Shown: piece by piece, positions 55,779 through 64,000 of the stretch | Layout: each line of letters opens with the position of its first letter | How positions within the stretch are numbered: position 1 is the stretch's first letter | From: Pseudooceanicola sediminis | GTDB taxonomy: Bacteria; Pseudomonadota; Alphaproteobacteria; Rhodobacterales; Rhodobacteraceae | Reading direction: 5' to 3' | Length of the DNA stretch: 64,000 bases | NCBI RefSeq assembly: GCF_003575965.1 | Contig: NZ_QWJJ01000005.1 | Span: 211,919-275,918, forward strand | Program-made: the position numbers and the translations under genes | The notes under the pieces: generated by a model | Told to the model about the DNA's origin: nothing | The model's database searches: none | The model's input: only the letters and a program-made list of their open reading frames with translations

Positions 55779-55899
55779 GTGGTTTCTCCCGACCTGTGGA
55801 AGCTCTGATGATCAACAGAGCCCCAGGGTTTCGATTGAACCGGGAAATGTTGCCCGGCTTCACGGTAACAGGCCCACCCTTGCGGGCGGGCCTTTCCGA

Positions 55900-56130
55900 T
55901 CAGCTGGCGATCACTTCCCAGCGTTTCGTCTTGGATTTCGGAGCGCATTCCTGAATGCGGACCGCATCACCTGTCTTGTAGGTGTTCAGTTCATCGTGAG
56001 CCCGGTATTTCTTGGACTTACGGATGGTCTTTTTCAGAACCGGGTGCGTGAAACGACGTTCAACCGACACGGTGACTGTTTGTTCGTTGGCTGCCGAAGT
56101 GACGACGCCTTGAAGGATACGTTTGGGCAT
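55900..56130 (-). CDS. rpsQ: 30S ribosomal protein S17
   Basis: 76 residues: [42 protein letters not shown] is the standard S17 beginning. An OB-fold protein binding the 5' domain of 16S rRNA. Twelve bases after rpmC. Confidence 0.98.
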   Translation of the reverse strand: MPKRILQGVVTSAANEQTVTVSVERRFTHPVLKKTIRKSKKYRAHDELNTYKTGDAVRIQECAPKSKTKRWEVIAS

Positions 56131-56142
56131 CTGGGTCTTCCC

Positions 56143-56349
56143 TTATTCCGAAGCCGCTGCCGCAGCAGCCTTTTCATTCAGCACGGTGAGCACACGGGCG
56201 GCCTGACGGCGCGCGACGCGGATCTGTGCGGGGTTTTCCAGTTGACCGGTCGCTTGCTGAAAACGCAGGTTGAATTGCGCTTTCTTCAGCTCTGCCAGCT
56301 CCTCGCGAAGCTGGTCCGGAGTCTTCTCACGAAGCTCGATGGCGCTCAT
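56143..56349 (-). CDS. rpmC: 50S ribosomal protein L29
   Basis: 68 residues from the ATG at 56349, preceded by an AAGGAAAGGAAG ribosome site; an ATG eight codons upstream would add an atypical start. [31 protein letters not shown] is the usual L29 two-helix protein at the peptide exit. Normally rplP stands immediately upstream; here 2.3 kb with an acyltransferase and an oxygenase gene separates them. Confidence 0.97.
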   Translation of the reverse strand: MSAIELREKTPDQLREELAELKKAQFNLRFQQATGQLENPAQIRVARRQAARVLTVLNEKAAAAAASE

Positions 56350-56523
56350 GGCGCTTCCTTTCCTTCCTTGCACCGGCGGGCCCCTGAGAGGGTGACCCGC
56401 GAATCCGGTGGGTTATTTCAGAACAATGAGCGCTGCCTATACGCGTGGTGATGCCACGTTGCAACCCCTTGCAGACAAGGACTGCCCGCGTTTTAGCAGC
56501 AAAAGCCCCCGTACGGCCGAAGG

Positions 56524-57548
56524 TCAGACACCGAAGAACCGGCCGGCCGCCCTGCGCCCCAGCAATTGGCGCACAACAATGGCCGCCAGATAGGTCAGCA
56601 CGAGTGTCAGCACGATGACGAAGGGGATCCGCAGCGCGGCAGCAGTTGGAAGGTAGTGTGAGGCTTTCTCTGCCAACCGCATGAAATTGAGGTGGTACAG
56701 ATAGATGAAGAACGAGCTTTGGCCCAGCGGGATCAGCAGGTTTGTCGAGGTCATGGGCCGCGCGGAACCGGTGCGCGGCGCCATCACCAGCAGGACGACC
56801 ATCACCGAGACGAGGATACTTGTGAGCTTGGTCTGGGAACTTGCCAGCCCAATGCCATGACCCGCCAGCACCGCCGCTTCCAGGAAACTCAGAATGAGTG
56901 CCGCGCCGAGGCCGATCAGAACTGGCCCCCGCTTGAGACGCGCCACGATATCCGGACGCAGGCCAAGCCAGAGCCCGAGGTGGAAGCTCGGGCACCAGAC
57001 GAAGAAGGGTAGCGCCCGAAAGGGAAAGGCACTCAGCCTGTGCCCGCTCCAGACAAACACGCTGGAGTAGGTGAAAACCGCCCCGAGGACCACGCCAATG
57101 ACCATTGCCACGAGATGCGCCTTGGCCGAGCGGAGACGCAGCAGGATGGGAGTGAGGATCAGAAATTGCAGGAAGACGACGACGTAATAGCCGATACTTA
57201 TGCCCTTCCCCGCAAAAAGCATCATCACCAGACCTTGGGGCGACGACAAAAGCCCGTGGTGAAACAATGCCGAGGTTATGAGGAAGGCAATCACATAGGG
57301 GATCATCACACGCTTCAACGTTTTTGCGGTCGAGCGCCCTGCCCCGCGAAAAACCGCGCGCCGTATGAAAAACCCTGACAGAGCGAGAAATGCAAATACG
57401 GGAAAATTGATCAGCTGGCGCAGAGCAATGGAGGGCGAAAGAGCGAGGCCGCCGGGATCCGGCATCGTGATGGTCAGCCCGTGAATTGCGACCACTGACA
57501 AGATGCAACCCCGTTGATCTTGTCGAAGTAACTGTCCCGCTCGGCCAT
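56524..57548 (-). pseudogene. Acyltransferase-3 family membrane protein, frameshifted near the start
   Basis: The 325 residues up to the TTG-like position 57501 read as an acyltransferase-3 (OafA-type) membrane protein: FAFLALSGFFIRRAVF, repeated long hydrophobic helices, and SSFFIYLYHLNF in the last third. But the natural beginning is in another frame: the ATG at 57548 starts MAERDSYFDKINGVA and then runs to a stop in the same frame, while the continuing frame picks up as LSVVAIHGLTI. One base missing about 57503-57508 explains this. Such proteins O-acylate surface sugars. Pseudogene or sequencing error cannot be told apart here. Confidence 0.75.
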
Positions 57549-57804
57549 TATATCTGTCCGCTTCATGTACGAAGGTGTCAAATCAATCGATGCGCTTGCC
57601 AGTTGAGGTTACGCATCCCCCAGGTAATGACAGAAGTCATCCGGCAAACACCCGCAAGTCGCAACACCAAAAGGCGGGTCGCGACGGGACACCGCCGCCC
57701 GCCAGAAGACACCTGCCGAAGATTGAGCGTATGAGTGCGATATACGCCTTCAGGCGCATTGGCTGGGCGGCAGCGTCGGAAATGACACCTCTGGGTCATG
57801 TCCC

Positions 57805-58425
57805 TCATCCCCAGGCGTAGTTGAAGCTGATGCTGATCCGGTCTGCCTCGGTCATGTTCATTGGCACCTCGTGGCGCAGCCAGCTTTCCCACAGCAGCAC
57901 GTCGCCGACTGCGGGTGCGACGTAGACGAAGCTCTTCAACTCTTCGCGCACGTCCTTGCGGCGCACTGGCGCGGCCATCATCATTGGCAGACGCGGATCT
58001 TCGAGCTTGAGAGCACTGGTGCCTTCGGGCATGGCGACATAGGTCGTCCCGCTGATCACGCTGTGCGGGTGGATATGAGAGCTGTGCGTGCCGCCCTCGG
58101 GCAGGATGTTGATCCAGAGGTCCTCAAGCTTCAACGCCTTGTCGCCCAGGTCGAAGCCCAGGTCCTCGGCAAAGCTGGCGACATGGGCATCCAGCAGCTT
58201 GACCAGATCGCCGAAGATCGGGAAGCGCCACGGCAGATCGGTCAGTGACGCATAACTGGTGTAGCCGGGATAATCATTGTCCTCGCACCATTCCTGCCCC
58301 GCCTCGTCATCCTCTGCGATGGAATAGCATGAGGCTTCCAGCTCATCCGCGTCGACGGTGGCACCTTTTTCGGACAATGCGGCGCGGTAGAGACGTGTGG
58401 CAAAGAGGGACCGGATATCGGACAT
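57805..58425 (-). CDS. 2-oxoglutarate/Fe(II)-dependent oxygenase-like protein beside rplP
   Basis: 206 residues. The central part is a double-stranded beta-helix candidate: GGTHSSHIHPHSVISGTTYV with clustered His117/119/121, then VGDVLLWESWLRHEVPMN with His185 and DRISISFNY with Arg196. This order (metal His, distal His, then Arg for 2-oxoglutarate) fits the putative 2OG-Fe(II) oxygenase family known as TIGR02466. Which N-terminal histidine and acid act as ligands is not certain. It lies downstream of rplP beyond a terminator-like hairpin, followed by a 256-base gap. Substrate unknown; a ribosomal protein is a tempting guess from position only. Confidence 0.82.
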   Translation of the reverse strand: MSDIRSLFATRLYRAALSEKGATVDADELEASCYSIAEDDEAGQEWCEDNDYPGYTSYASLTDLPWRFPIFGDLVKLLDAHVASFAEDLGFDLGDKALKLEDLWINILPEGGTHSSHIHPHSVISGTTYVAMPEGTSALKLEDPRLPMMMAAPVRRKDVREELKSFVYVAPAVGDVLLWESWLRHEVPMNMTEADRISISFNYAWG

Positions 58426-58597
58426 GACGAAACTCCTTTGAGGGCTTGCGCCGAGGCGAACGACATGGGCGGCGTGAAGTCAAACGAAAAAGGAAGATGT
58501 GCAATGCCACGGCGCCGTCGCGCGTTTCGCGGCTTAGCCGGTTCAGACACGTTCGGCCGGGAAGAGATCGTCGCATGAAACGAAAAGGCCGAAACGA

Positions 58598-58629
58598 AAA
58601 ACCCCCGCCGACGTATCAGCGGGGGTTTT
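58598..58629 (-). terminator. Terminator after rplP
   Basis: Perfect 11-base arms AAAACCCCCGC and GCGGGGGTTTT with a ten-base loop; on the minus strand it ends in a five-T run. It stands 57 bases past the rplP stop and should divide the S10 operon from the oxygenase gene. It is symmetrical enough to work in both directions. Confidence 0.88.
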
Positions 58630-58686
58630 CCAATCTGTCGACGGTAGGCGGCCTGCGCGATGACATCGCGCCCGCCGCTCCCTGAC

Positions 58687-59100
58687 TTACCAGTCTTCGC
58701 GAACGACGACGCGGGTTTTGATCGGCAGTTTCATCGACGCAAGGCGCAGGGCCTCACGTGCGACTTCTTCGCTGACGCCGTCGATTTCGAACATGACGCG
58801 GCCCGGTTTCACCTTGGCTGCCCAGTAATCCACGGAACCTTTACCTTTACCCATACGGACTTCGGTCGGTTTCGAGGTCACGGGCAGATCCGGGAAGATC
58901 CGGATCCAGACACGGCCCTGGCGTTTCATGTGGCGGGTCATCGCGCGGCGAGCCGCTTCGATCTGACGAGCCGTCACACGCTCAGGCTGAGTCGCCTTGA
59001 GGCCAAAGGTGCCGAAGTTCAGGTCCGAACCGCCTTTTGCCAGACCGTGGATACGGCCCTTGTGCATCTTGCGGAATTTGGTGCGTTTCGGTTGAAGCAT
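58687..59100 (-). CDS. rplP: 50S ribosomal protein L16
   Basis: 137 residues: [19 protein letters not shown], the [29 protein letters not shown] central part and [22 protein letters not shown]16 lines the A site; an arginine in its E. coli counterpart is hydroxylated by an unrelated oxygenase (YcfD). Twelve bases after rpsC. Confidence 0.98.
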   Translation of the reverse strand: MLQPKRTKFRKMHKGRIHGLAKGGSDLNFGTFGLKATQPERVTARQIEAARRAMTRHMKRQGRVWIRIFPDLPVTSKPTEVRMGKGKGSVDYWAAKVKPGRVMFEIDGVSEEVAREALRLASMKLPIKTRVVVREDW

Positions 59101-59112
59101 ATCACTCTCTCC

Positions 59113-59820
59113 TTACCGGCCGCGACCGGCGCCACGAGGGGCGGGTCCGTCCTGGAGTTCCTGTGCCTTACGGTCACGCGCCTGCGGATCATGTTCCATG
59201 ATCTCGCCTTTGAAGATCCAGACCTTGATCCCGATGATGCCATAGGGGGTCGAAGCTTCGGCGTGGGCGTAATCGATGTCGGCCCGCAGGGTATGCAAAG
59301 GCACGCGGCCTTCACGGTACCATTCGGTCCGTGCGATCTCGGCGCCGCCAAGACGGCCACCGACGTTCACACGAATGCCCAGTGCACCCATGCGCATGGC
59401 GTTCTGAACCGAACGCTTCATGGCGCGACGGAAGGACACACGACGTTCCAGCTGCTGCGCGATGGATTCGGCAACGAGAGCCGCGTCCAGCTCGGGCTTG
59501 CGCACCTCAACGATGTTCAGGTGCAGTTCGCTGTCGGTCATTTTCGCCAGCTTCTTGCGCAGAACCTCGATGTCAGCGCCTTTCTTGCCGATGATCACGC
59601 CCGGACGTGCAGTGTGAATGGTCACACGGCATTTCTTGTGGGGGCGTTCGATGATCACGCGGGCAATACCGGCCTGCTTGCATTCGGTCTTGATGAACGC
59701 ACGGATTTTCAGGTCTTCCAGAAGAAGATCACCGTAATCCTTGGTGTCCGCGTACCAGCGGCTGTCCCAGGTGCGGTTGACCTGAAGACGCATACCGATC
59801 GGATTGACTTTCTGACCCAT
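59113..59820 (-). CDS. rpsC: 30S ribosomal protein S3
   Basis: 235 residues: [24 protein letters not shown], the KH-domain segment [25 protein letters not shown] and [26 protein letters not shown] are diagnostic. It forms part of the mRNA entry. Its ATG shares one base with the rplV stop. Confidence 0.98.
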   Translation of the reverse strand: MGQKVNPIGMRLQVNRTWDSRWYADTKDYGDLLLEDLKIRAFIKTECKQAGIARVIIERPHKKCRVTIHTARPGVIIGKKGADIEVLRKKLAKMTDSELHLNIVEVRKPELDAALVAESIAQQLERRVSFRRAMKRSVQNAMRMGALGIRVNVGGRLGGAEIARTEWYREGRVPLHTLRADIDYAHAEASTPYGIIGIKVWIFKGEIMEHDPQARDRKAQELQDGPAPRGAGRGR

Positions 59821-60200
59821 TATGCTTGCTCCTCGACCTGACGCACCTTGATGGTGAGTTCCGAAAACGGCTTCATGATCTTGCCATAACGGCCACGGGC
59901 GCGCGGACGGCCACGTTTCATCACCAGGTTCTTACCGACATAAGCCTCGGCGACGATCAGCTCGTCCACGTCCAGGCTGTGGTTGTTCTCGGCGTTCGCG
60001 ATCGCGGACTGAAGGCATTTTTTCACGTCTTCAGCGATACGCTTTTTCGAGAAGGTCAGATCGTTCAGAGCCTTGTCGACCTTCTTGCCGCGGATCATCG
60101 CTGCAACCAGGTTCAGTTTCTGCGGGCTGGTACGAAGCATGCGCAGTTTTGCCATTGCTTCGTTGTCTGCCACGCGGCGGGGGTTCTTTTCCTTGCCCAT
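59820..60200 (-). CDS. rplV: 50S ribosomal protein L22
   Basis: 126 residues: [38 protein letters not shown] and [30 protein letters not shown], with the arginine-rich loop that reaches the exit tunnel. An N-terminal extension of about 15 residues ([15 protein letters not shown]) is common in this family. Three bases after rpsS. Confidence 0.98.
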   Translation of the reverse strand: MGKEKNPRRVADNEAMAKLRMLRTSPQKLNLVAAMIRGKKVDKALNDLTFSKKRIAEDVKKCLQSAIANAENNHSLDVDELIVAEAYVGKNLVMKRGRPRARGRYGKIMKPFSELTIKVRQVEEQA

Positions 60201-60203
60201 GAC

Positions 60204-60482
60204 TTACTTCCGCTTCGCTTTTTTGTCTGCAGCGTGACCGTAATAGGTCCGGGTCGGGGAATACTCACCGAACTTCTGACCAATCATGTCTTCCGAGACG
60301 TTGACAGGGATATGTTTCTGACCGTTGTAAACGCCGAACGTCAGGCCCACGAACTGGGGCAGGATCGTCGAGCGGCGCGACCAGATCTTGATGACTTCGT
60401 TACGACCGCTTTCGCGTGCCGCCTCGGCCTTCTTCAGGACGTAAGCGTCAACGAAGGGGCCTTTCCAAACAGAGCGTGCCAT
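60204..60482 (-). CDS. rpsS: 30S ribosomal protein S19
   Basis: 92 residues: [22 protein letters not shown] and [29 protein letters not shown] are typical, followed by [21 protein letters not shown]-like sequence. Head protein of the small subunit. Three bases after rplB. Confidence 0.98.
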   Translation of the reverse strand: MARSVWKGPFVDAYVLKKAEAARESGRNEVIKIWSRRSTILPQFVGLTFGVYNGQKHIPVNVSEDMIGQKFGEYSPTRTYYGHAADKKAKRK

Positions 60483-60485
60483 AGA

Positions 60486-61325
60486 TTAGCGACCCTTCTT
60501 CTTCGCGTGACGCGAACGGATGATGTATTTATCCGTCGCCTTGTTCTTGCGGGTTTTGTAGCCCTTGGTCGGTTTACCCCAGGGGGTAACCGGGTGGCGA
60601 CCACCGGAGGTCCGGCCTTCACCACCACCATGGGGGTGGTCGATCGGGTTCATGACAACGCCGCGAACGCTCGGGCGGATGCCCTTGTGGCGCATACGAC
60701 CGGCCTTGCCGTAGTTCTGGTTCGAGTTGTCGGGGTTCGACACGGCACCAACAGTCGCCAGGCATTCCTGGCGCACCATGCGCAGTTCACCCGACGACAG
60801 GCGGATCTGTGCGTAGCCACCATCACGACCAACGAACTGGGCGTAGGTACCAGCGGCACGTGCGATCTGACCACCTTTACCGGGCTTCAGCTCGATGTTG
60901 TGAACGATCGTACCGATCGGCATCCCCGAGAACGGCATCGCGTTGCCCGGCTTGATGTCGGCTTTCTGGCTGGCGATGACCTTGTCACCGGTTGCCAGAC
61001 GCTGCGGCGCCAGGATGTAGGCCTGTTCGCCATCGACGTATTGGATCAGCGCGATGAAGGCGGTGCGGTTCGGGTCATATTCGATCCGCATCACGACGCC
61101 TTCGACGTCAAATTTGTTCCGTTTGAAGTCAACGATCCGGTAGAGGCGTTTCGCCCCGCCGCCACGACGGCGCGAGGTGATCCGTCCGGTGTTGTTCCGG
61201 CCGCCCGATTTCGTCAGACCCTCGGTGAGGGCTTTGACGGGGCGTCCTTTCCACAGCTCCGAACGGTCGATCAGCACCAGCCCGCGCTGGCCCGGCGTAG
61301 TCGGCTTATACGACTTGAGTGCCAT
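60486..61325 (-). CDS. rplB: 50S ribosomal protein L2
   Basis: 279 residues: [18 protein letters not shown] start, [17 protein letters not shown], and the highly conserved [39 protein letters not shown] near the C-terminus, including the histidine implicated in peptidyl transfer. The gap to rplW upstream is 258 bases and contains a terminator-like hairpin. Confidence 0.98.
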   Translation of the reverse strand: MALKSYKPTTPGQRGLVLIDRSELWKGRPVKALTEGLTKSGGRNNTGRITSRRRGGGAKRLYRIVDFKRNKFDVEGVVMRIEYDPNRTAFIALIQYVDGEQAYILAPQRLATGDKVIASQKADIKPGNAMPFSGMPIGTIVHNIELKPGKGGQIARAAGTYAQFVGRDGGYAQIRLSSGELRMVRQECLATVGAVSNPDNSNQNYGKAGRMRHKGIRPSVRGVVMNPIDHPHGGGEGRTSGGRHPVTPWGKPTKGYKTRKNKATDKYIIRSRHAKKKGR

Positions 61326-61538
61326 GCTTTCTGTCTTCCGTTTAGCAAGTGCGACCGCCGTTTCCCGAAAAAGGGACGTGAGGCCGCTATGTATTGGGTA
61401 TTTGCCGGGCGGATGGAAAGGTCCGCAAACGACACACTACCCTGAATTAGGGCCCCGAAGGTCCCCGGTGGGATGAGGCGAAGGATCACTCCGGCCCCTT
61501 GGTCGATCACGGGGTTTTCCCCGCCTCCGACCAAAACA

Positions 61539-61564
61539 CATGGCCCCGGAGAACCGGGGCCATG
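61539..61564 (-). terminator. Terminator-like hairpin between rplW and rplB
   Basis: Eleven-base perfect arms CATGGCCCCGG and CCGGGGCCATG around AGAA, 19 bases past the rplW stop; on the minus strand TGTGTTTTGG follows. Could attenuate the S10 operon here or serve as an mRNA-processing stem. Confidence 0.65.
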
Positions 61565-61583
61565 GTAGATTCGCGGCTTACTA

Positions 61584-61880
61584 TCAGAGACCTGTGGTCA
61601 CGTCGATAGTGTTACCCTCTTCCAGGGTGACATAAGCCTTCTTGACGTCTTTCCGCTTGCCCAGCTGACCGCGGAAGCGTTTGACCTTGCCCTTGGTGAT
61701 GGTCGTGTTCACGGCCTTCACCTTGACGTTGAACAGGGCTTCAACTGCTTCTTTGATCTGCGGTTTGTTCGCGGCGATATCGACTTCGAAAACCACGGCG
61801 CCTGCTTCGGACGCCATCGTGGCTTTTTCGGTGATGACCGGCTTGCGGATCACGTCGTAATGTTCTGCTTTCGCGCTCAT
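61584..61880 (-). CDS. rplW: 50S ribosomal protein L23
   Basis: 98 residues: [52 protein letters not shown] is the standard L23 core. It docks SRP and trigger factor at the exit. Start overlaps the rplD stop by four bases. Confidence 0.98.
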   Translation of the reverse strand: MSAKAEHYDVIRKPVITEKATMASEAGAVVFEVDIAANKPQIKEAVEALFNVKVKAVNTTITKGKVKRFRGQLGKRKDVKKAYVTLEEGNTIDVTTGL

Positions 61881-62494
61881 TTCAGACGGGCCTCCAGAGC
61901 TTCGACAGCCGACTTCGTGAGCACAAGGGTGTCACGACGCAGGATGTCATAAACGTTGGCGCCCATCGAAGGCAGCACGTCCAGACCGTCGATGTTGGCG
62001 GCGGCACGGGCGAACCCTTCGTTGACAGCGGCGCCGTCAATGATCAGGGCGCGTTTCCAGCCCAGGCTTGCGACCTGCTTGGCCAGAACCGAGGTTTTGC
62101 CCTCTGCTTCTGCATTCTCGATGATGACCAGCGAGCCCGCTTTTGCCTTGGCCGAAAGCGCGTGCTTCAGACCCAGCTTGCGGAACTTCTTCGTCAGGTC
62201 ATGCTCGTGGCTGCGGGGCGTCGGGCCCTTGTAGATACCACCCTTGCGGAAGATCGGCGCCTTGCGGGACCCGTGGCGTGCGCCACCGGTGCCTTTTTGG
62301 CGGTAGATCTTCTTGGTCGAGTAGCTGACCTCGGACTTGGTCAGGACCTTGTGCGTACCCTGCTGCTGCTTGGCACGCTGCCAGCGAACCATGCGGTGCA
62401 GGATGTCCGCACGCGGCTCCAGGCCGAAGATCTCGTCGCCGAGATCGACGGAACCGGCGCTGGTGCCGTCCAGATTGATCACGTCGAGTTTCAT
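61877..62494 (-). CDS. rplD: 50S ribosomal protein L4
   Basis: 205 residues: [58 protein letters not shown] carries the tunnel-reaching loop. In E. coli L4 also represses the S10 operon; the leader needed for that lies upstream of rpsJ and was not recognised here. Overlaps rplC and rplW by four bases each. Confidence 0.98.
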   Translation of the reverse strand: MKLDVINLDGTSAGSVDLGDEIFGLEPRADILHRMVRWQRAKQQQGTHKVLTKSEVSYSTKKIYRQKGTGGARHGSRKAPIFRKGGIYKGPTPRSHEHDLTKKFRKLGLKHALSAKAKAGSLVIIENAEAEGKTSVLAKQVASLGWKRALIIDGAAVNEGFARAAANIDGLDVLPSMGANVYDILRRDTLVLTKSAVEALEARLK

Positions 62495-63333
62495 TCTTCG
62501 CCTTCCTTCTTCTCAGCCTGAATTTCGGCTTCAGCCTCTTTCAGACCCGCTTCTTCTGCGGCGGCTTGCTCGGCCAGTGCTGCCTCTTCGGCGGCCTTGG
62601 CTTCAGCTTCGGCGGCAGCAGCAGCTTCGGCAGCGGCTTTTGCAGCTTCTTCAGCAGCAGATTTCAGGGCTGCGGGCAGGATCGCGTTCTCGGGGAACGG
62701 TTTCTTGACAGCATCCTTGACGGTGACCCAGCCACCTTTCGAACCCGGAACCGCACCCTTGATCATGATCAGGCCGCGATCTGCATCGGTCTTGACGACC
62801 TGCAGGTTCTGCGTGGTGACGCGAACGGCACCCATGTGACCGGCCATCTTCTTGCCTTTGAAGACCTTGCCCGGATCCTGACACTGACCGGTCGAACCGT
62901 GCGACCGGTGAGAGATCGAAACACCGTGCGACGCCCGCAGACCGCCGAAGTTGTGACGCTTCATCGAGCCCGCGAAGCCTTTACCGATCGACGTGCCGGA
63001 CACGTCGACGAATTGGCCAGCGAAGTAGTGGTCGGCGGTGATTTCCTCACCGACGTTGATCAGGTTGTCGGGGTCCACACGGAACTCGGCAACCTTGCGT
63101 TTGGGTTCGACATTTGCAGCTGCAAAGTGACCGCGCATGGCTTGCGAAGTCCGCTTGGCCTTGGCCGTGCCCGCACCGAGCTGAACGGCCGAATAGCCGT
63201 GTGCCTCGGAGGTGCGCTGAGCCACAACCTGCAGTTTGTCGAGTTGAAGCACGGTCACAGGAATCTGTTTACCGTCTTCCATGAACAGCCGGGTCATACC
63301 GACTTTCTTTGCGATGATACCGGAACGCAGCAT
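62491..63333 (-). CDS. rplC: 50S ribosomal protein L3 with long Ala/Glu C-terminal extension
   Basis: 280 residues. The first ~210 are a normal L3 ([65 protein letters not shown]). About 65 further residues are almost only Ala, Glu, Lys and Gln (for example [20 protein letters not shown]), a likely charged helix or disordered tail. Similar tails occur in L3 of other Rhodobacterales as far as I recall. It lies near the peptidyl-transferase centre. Confidence 0.97.
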   Translation of the reverse strand: MLRSGIIAKKVGMTRLFMEDGKQIPVTVLQLDKLQVVAQRTSEAHGYSAVQLGAGTAKAKRTSQAMRGHFAAANVEPKRKVAEFRVDPDNLINVGEEITADHYFAGQFVDVSGTSIGKGFAGSMKRHNFGGLRASHGVSISHRSHGSTGQCQDPGKVFKGKKMAGHMGAVRVTTQNLQVVKTDADRGLIMIKGAVPGSKGGWVTVKDAVKKPFPENAILPAALKSAAEEAAKAAAEAAAAAEAEAKAAEEAALAEQAAAEEAGLKEAEAEIQAEKKEGEE

Positions 63334-63350
63334 AATATCCGTTGCCTCCC

Positions 63351-63656
63351 TTACACCTTGATCTCGACATCCACGCCGGCGGCGAGGTCGAGCTTCATCA
63401 GCGCGTCCACCGTCTGCGGGGTCGGATCCACGATGTCGAGCAGACGCTTGTGCGTCCGGATCTCGAACTGATCGCGGGATTTCTTGTCAACGTGAGGACC
63501 ACGGAGAACCGTGAACTTCTCGATCTTGTTGGGCAGCGGGATCGGGCCACGGACGGTCGCGCCAGTGCGCTTCGCCGTGTTCAGGATTTCCTGCGTGCTG
63601 GAGTCCAGGACGCGGTAATCAAATGCCTTCAGCCGGATGCGAATGGTTTGGCTCAT
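63351..63656 (-). CDS. rpsJ: 30S ribosomal protein S10
   Basis: 101 residues: [41 protein letters not shown] and [38 protein letters not shown]. It is also NusE in antitermination. First gene of the S10 operon proper, 255 bases after tuf. Confidence 0.98.
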   Translation of the reverse strand: MSQTIRIRLKAFDYRVLDSSTQEILNTAKRTGATVRGPIPLPNKIEKFTVLRGPHVDKKSRDQFEIRTHKRLLDIVDPTPQTVDALMKLDLAAGVDVEIKV

Positions 63657-63836
63657 GTTGTCAGCCTTTCGCGGCGTTGGAGTTGATAGGACGAGCAGGA
63701 ATCACCCCTGCCCCTCGTCGAACCCACGCGGCGGACCCTGAAAAACAAGGCAACCCGCCGTTTGGAATTGGCGCGGAATACGTCGTGCGCGGACCTATGT
63801 CCAGCACAAGTTTTCCTTTTCGTAACCGGAAGAGAG

Positions 63837-63858
63837 ACGGCGGGGTTTCCCCCGCCGT
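63837..63858. terminator. Hairpin between tuf and rpsJ
   Basis: Nine-base arms ACGGCGGGG and CCCCGCCGT around a four-base loop, and a second small stem CCCCGC/GCGGGG at about 63889-63903. No long T run follows on the minus strand. Possibly separates tuf from the S10 transcript in part. Confidence 0.5.
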
Positions 63859-63911
63859 TTCTTCCCGTTCGTGACCCGTTCGGCCGGGCCCCGCAGTGCG
63901 GGGCGCCCGAC

Positions 63912-64000
63912 TTACTTCAGGATTTTCGAGACGACGCCGGAACCGACGGTACGGCCGCCTTCACGGATGGCGAAGCGCAGCTTCTCTTCCATGGCGATCG
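63912..64000 (-). CDS. tuf: Elongation factor Tu, C-terminal end only
   Basis: The last ~28 codons read MEEKLRFAIREGGRTVGSGV followed by VSKILK and TAA at 63914-63912. This is the exact style of the EF-Tu C-terminus (domain 3). The rest lies beyond the window. tuf before rpsJ is the usual arrangement at the head of the S10 operon in alphaproteobacteria. Confidence 0.95.
   Translation of the reverse strand, partial: IAMEEKLRFAIREGGRTVGSGVVSKILK

Noticed and set aside
59826-61445. 539-codon open frame antisense to rplV-rpsS-rplB
   Set aside because: Covers three certain ribosomal genes and has no domain character.

Overview
This window reads as a chromosomal segment of a GC-rich alphaproteobacterium, most likely a member of the Rhodobacteraceae (Roseobacter group). 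The grounds are the pyrC-plsY junction, pgsA-moaD-moaE, a complete aapJQMP amino-acid transporter, a bacterial ATP12-type ATPase chaperone, the rpmH-rnpA-yidD/yidC-MOSC-engB-argB neighbourhood, and an alphaproteobacterial S10-spc-alpha ribosomal cluster. No 16S rRNA is present, so the genus stays open. There are no prophages, insertion sequences or CRISPR arrays.

Region 1 (1-16.9 kb) is ordinary housekeeping. It holds the tail of pyrC, plsY, gshA, a small membrane protein, rsmE, ubiA, a BON/OmpA envelope protein, moaE/moaD/pgsA, an S49 peptidase, a CaCA antiporter, a pteridine-reductase-like SDR, uvrC, an ABC-2 exporter pair and a CoxG-like protein. Region 2 (16.9-26.5 kb) is looser. It holds two orphan histidine kinases (one with an N-terminal receiver domain), a gene-poor stretch ending at tRNA-Arg(ACG), rpmH-rnpA-yidD, then ttcA and a degenerate-GGDEF/EAL protein standing between yidD and yidC. 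Region 3 (26.5-43.5 kb) has yidC, a MOSC protein, engB, two small outer-membrane barrels, argB, a SixA-like phosphatase, aapJQMP, then a tightly packed minus-strand group degP-rarA-crcB-rluC-HAD-atp12.

Region 4 (43.5-64 kb) is the ribosomal-protein supercluster, read on the minus strand from tuf (cut by the window end) through rpsJ-rplC-rplD-rplW-rplB-rpsS-rplV-rpsC-rplP, then rpmC-rpsQ-rplN-rplX-rplE-rpsN-rpsH-rplF-rplR-rpsE-rpmD, then rplO-secY-adk-rpsM-rpsK-rpoA-rplQ. It is broken in two places. Between rplP and rpmC lie a 2-oxoglutarate/Fe(II) oxygenase-like gene and a frameshifted acyltransferase. Between rpmD and rplO lie an oppositely oriented DEAD-box RNA helicase and a small unknown protein. 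Both breaks carry intrinsic-terminator-like hairpins immediately after rplP and rpmD on the minus strand, so the cluster probably works as several transcription units.

The items most worth following up are the oxygenase beside the L16 gene, the acyltransferase frameshift, the helicase interruption of the spc operon, poly-C tracts at the start of genes, a lone consensus DnaA box in an AT-rich gap before uvrC, and the repeat-bearing gene desert next to tRNA-Arg.
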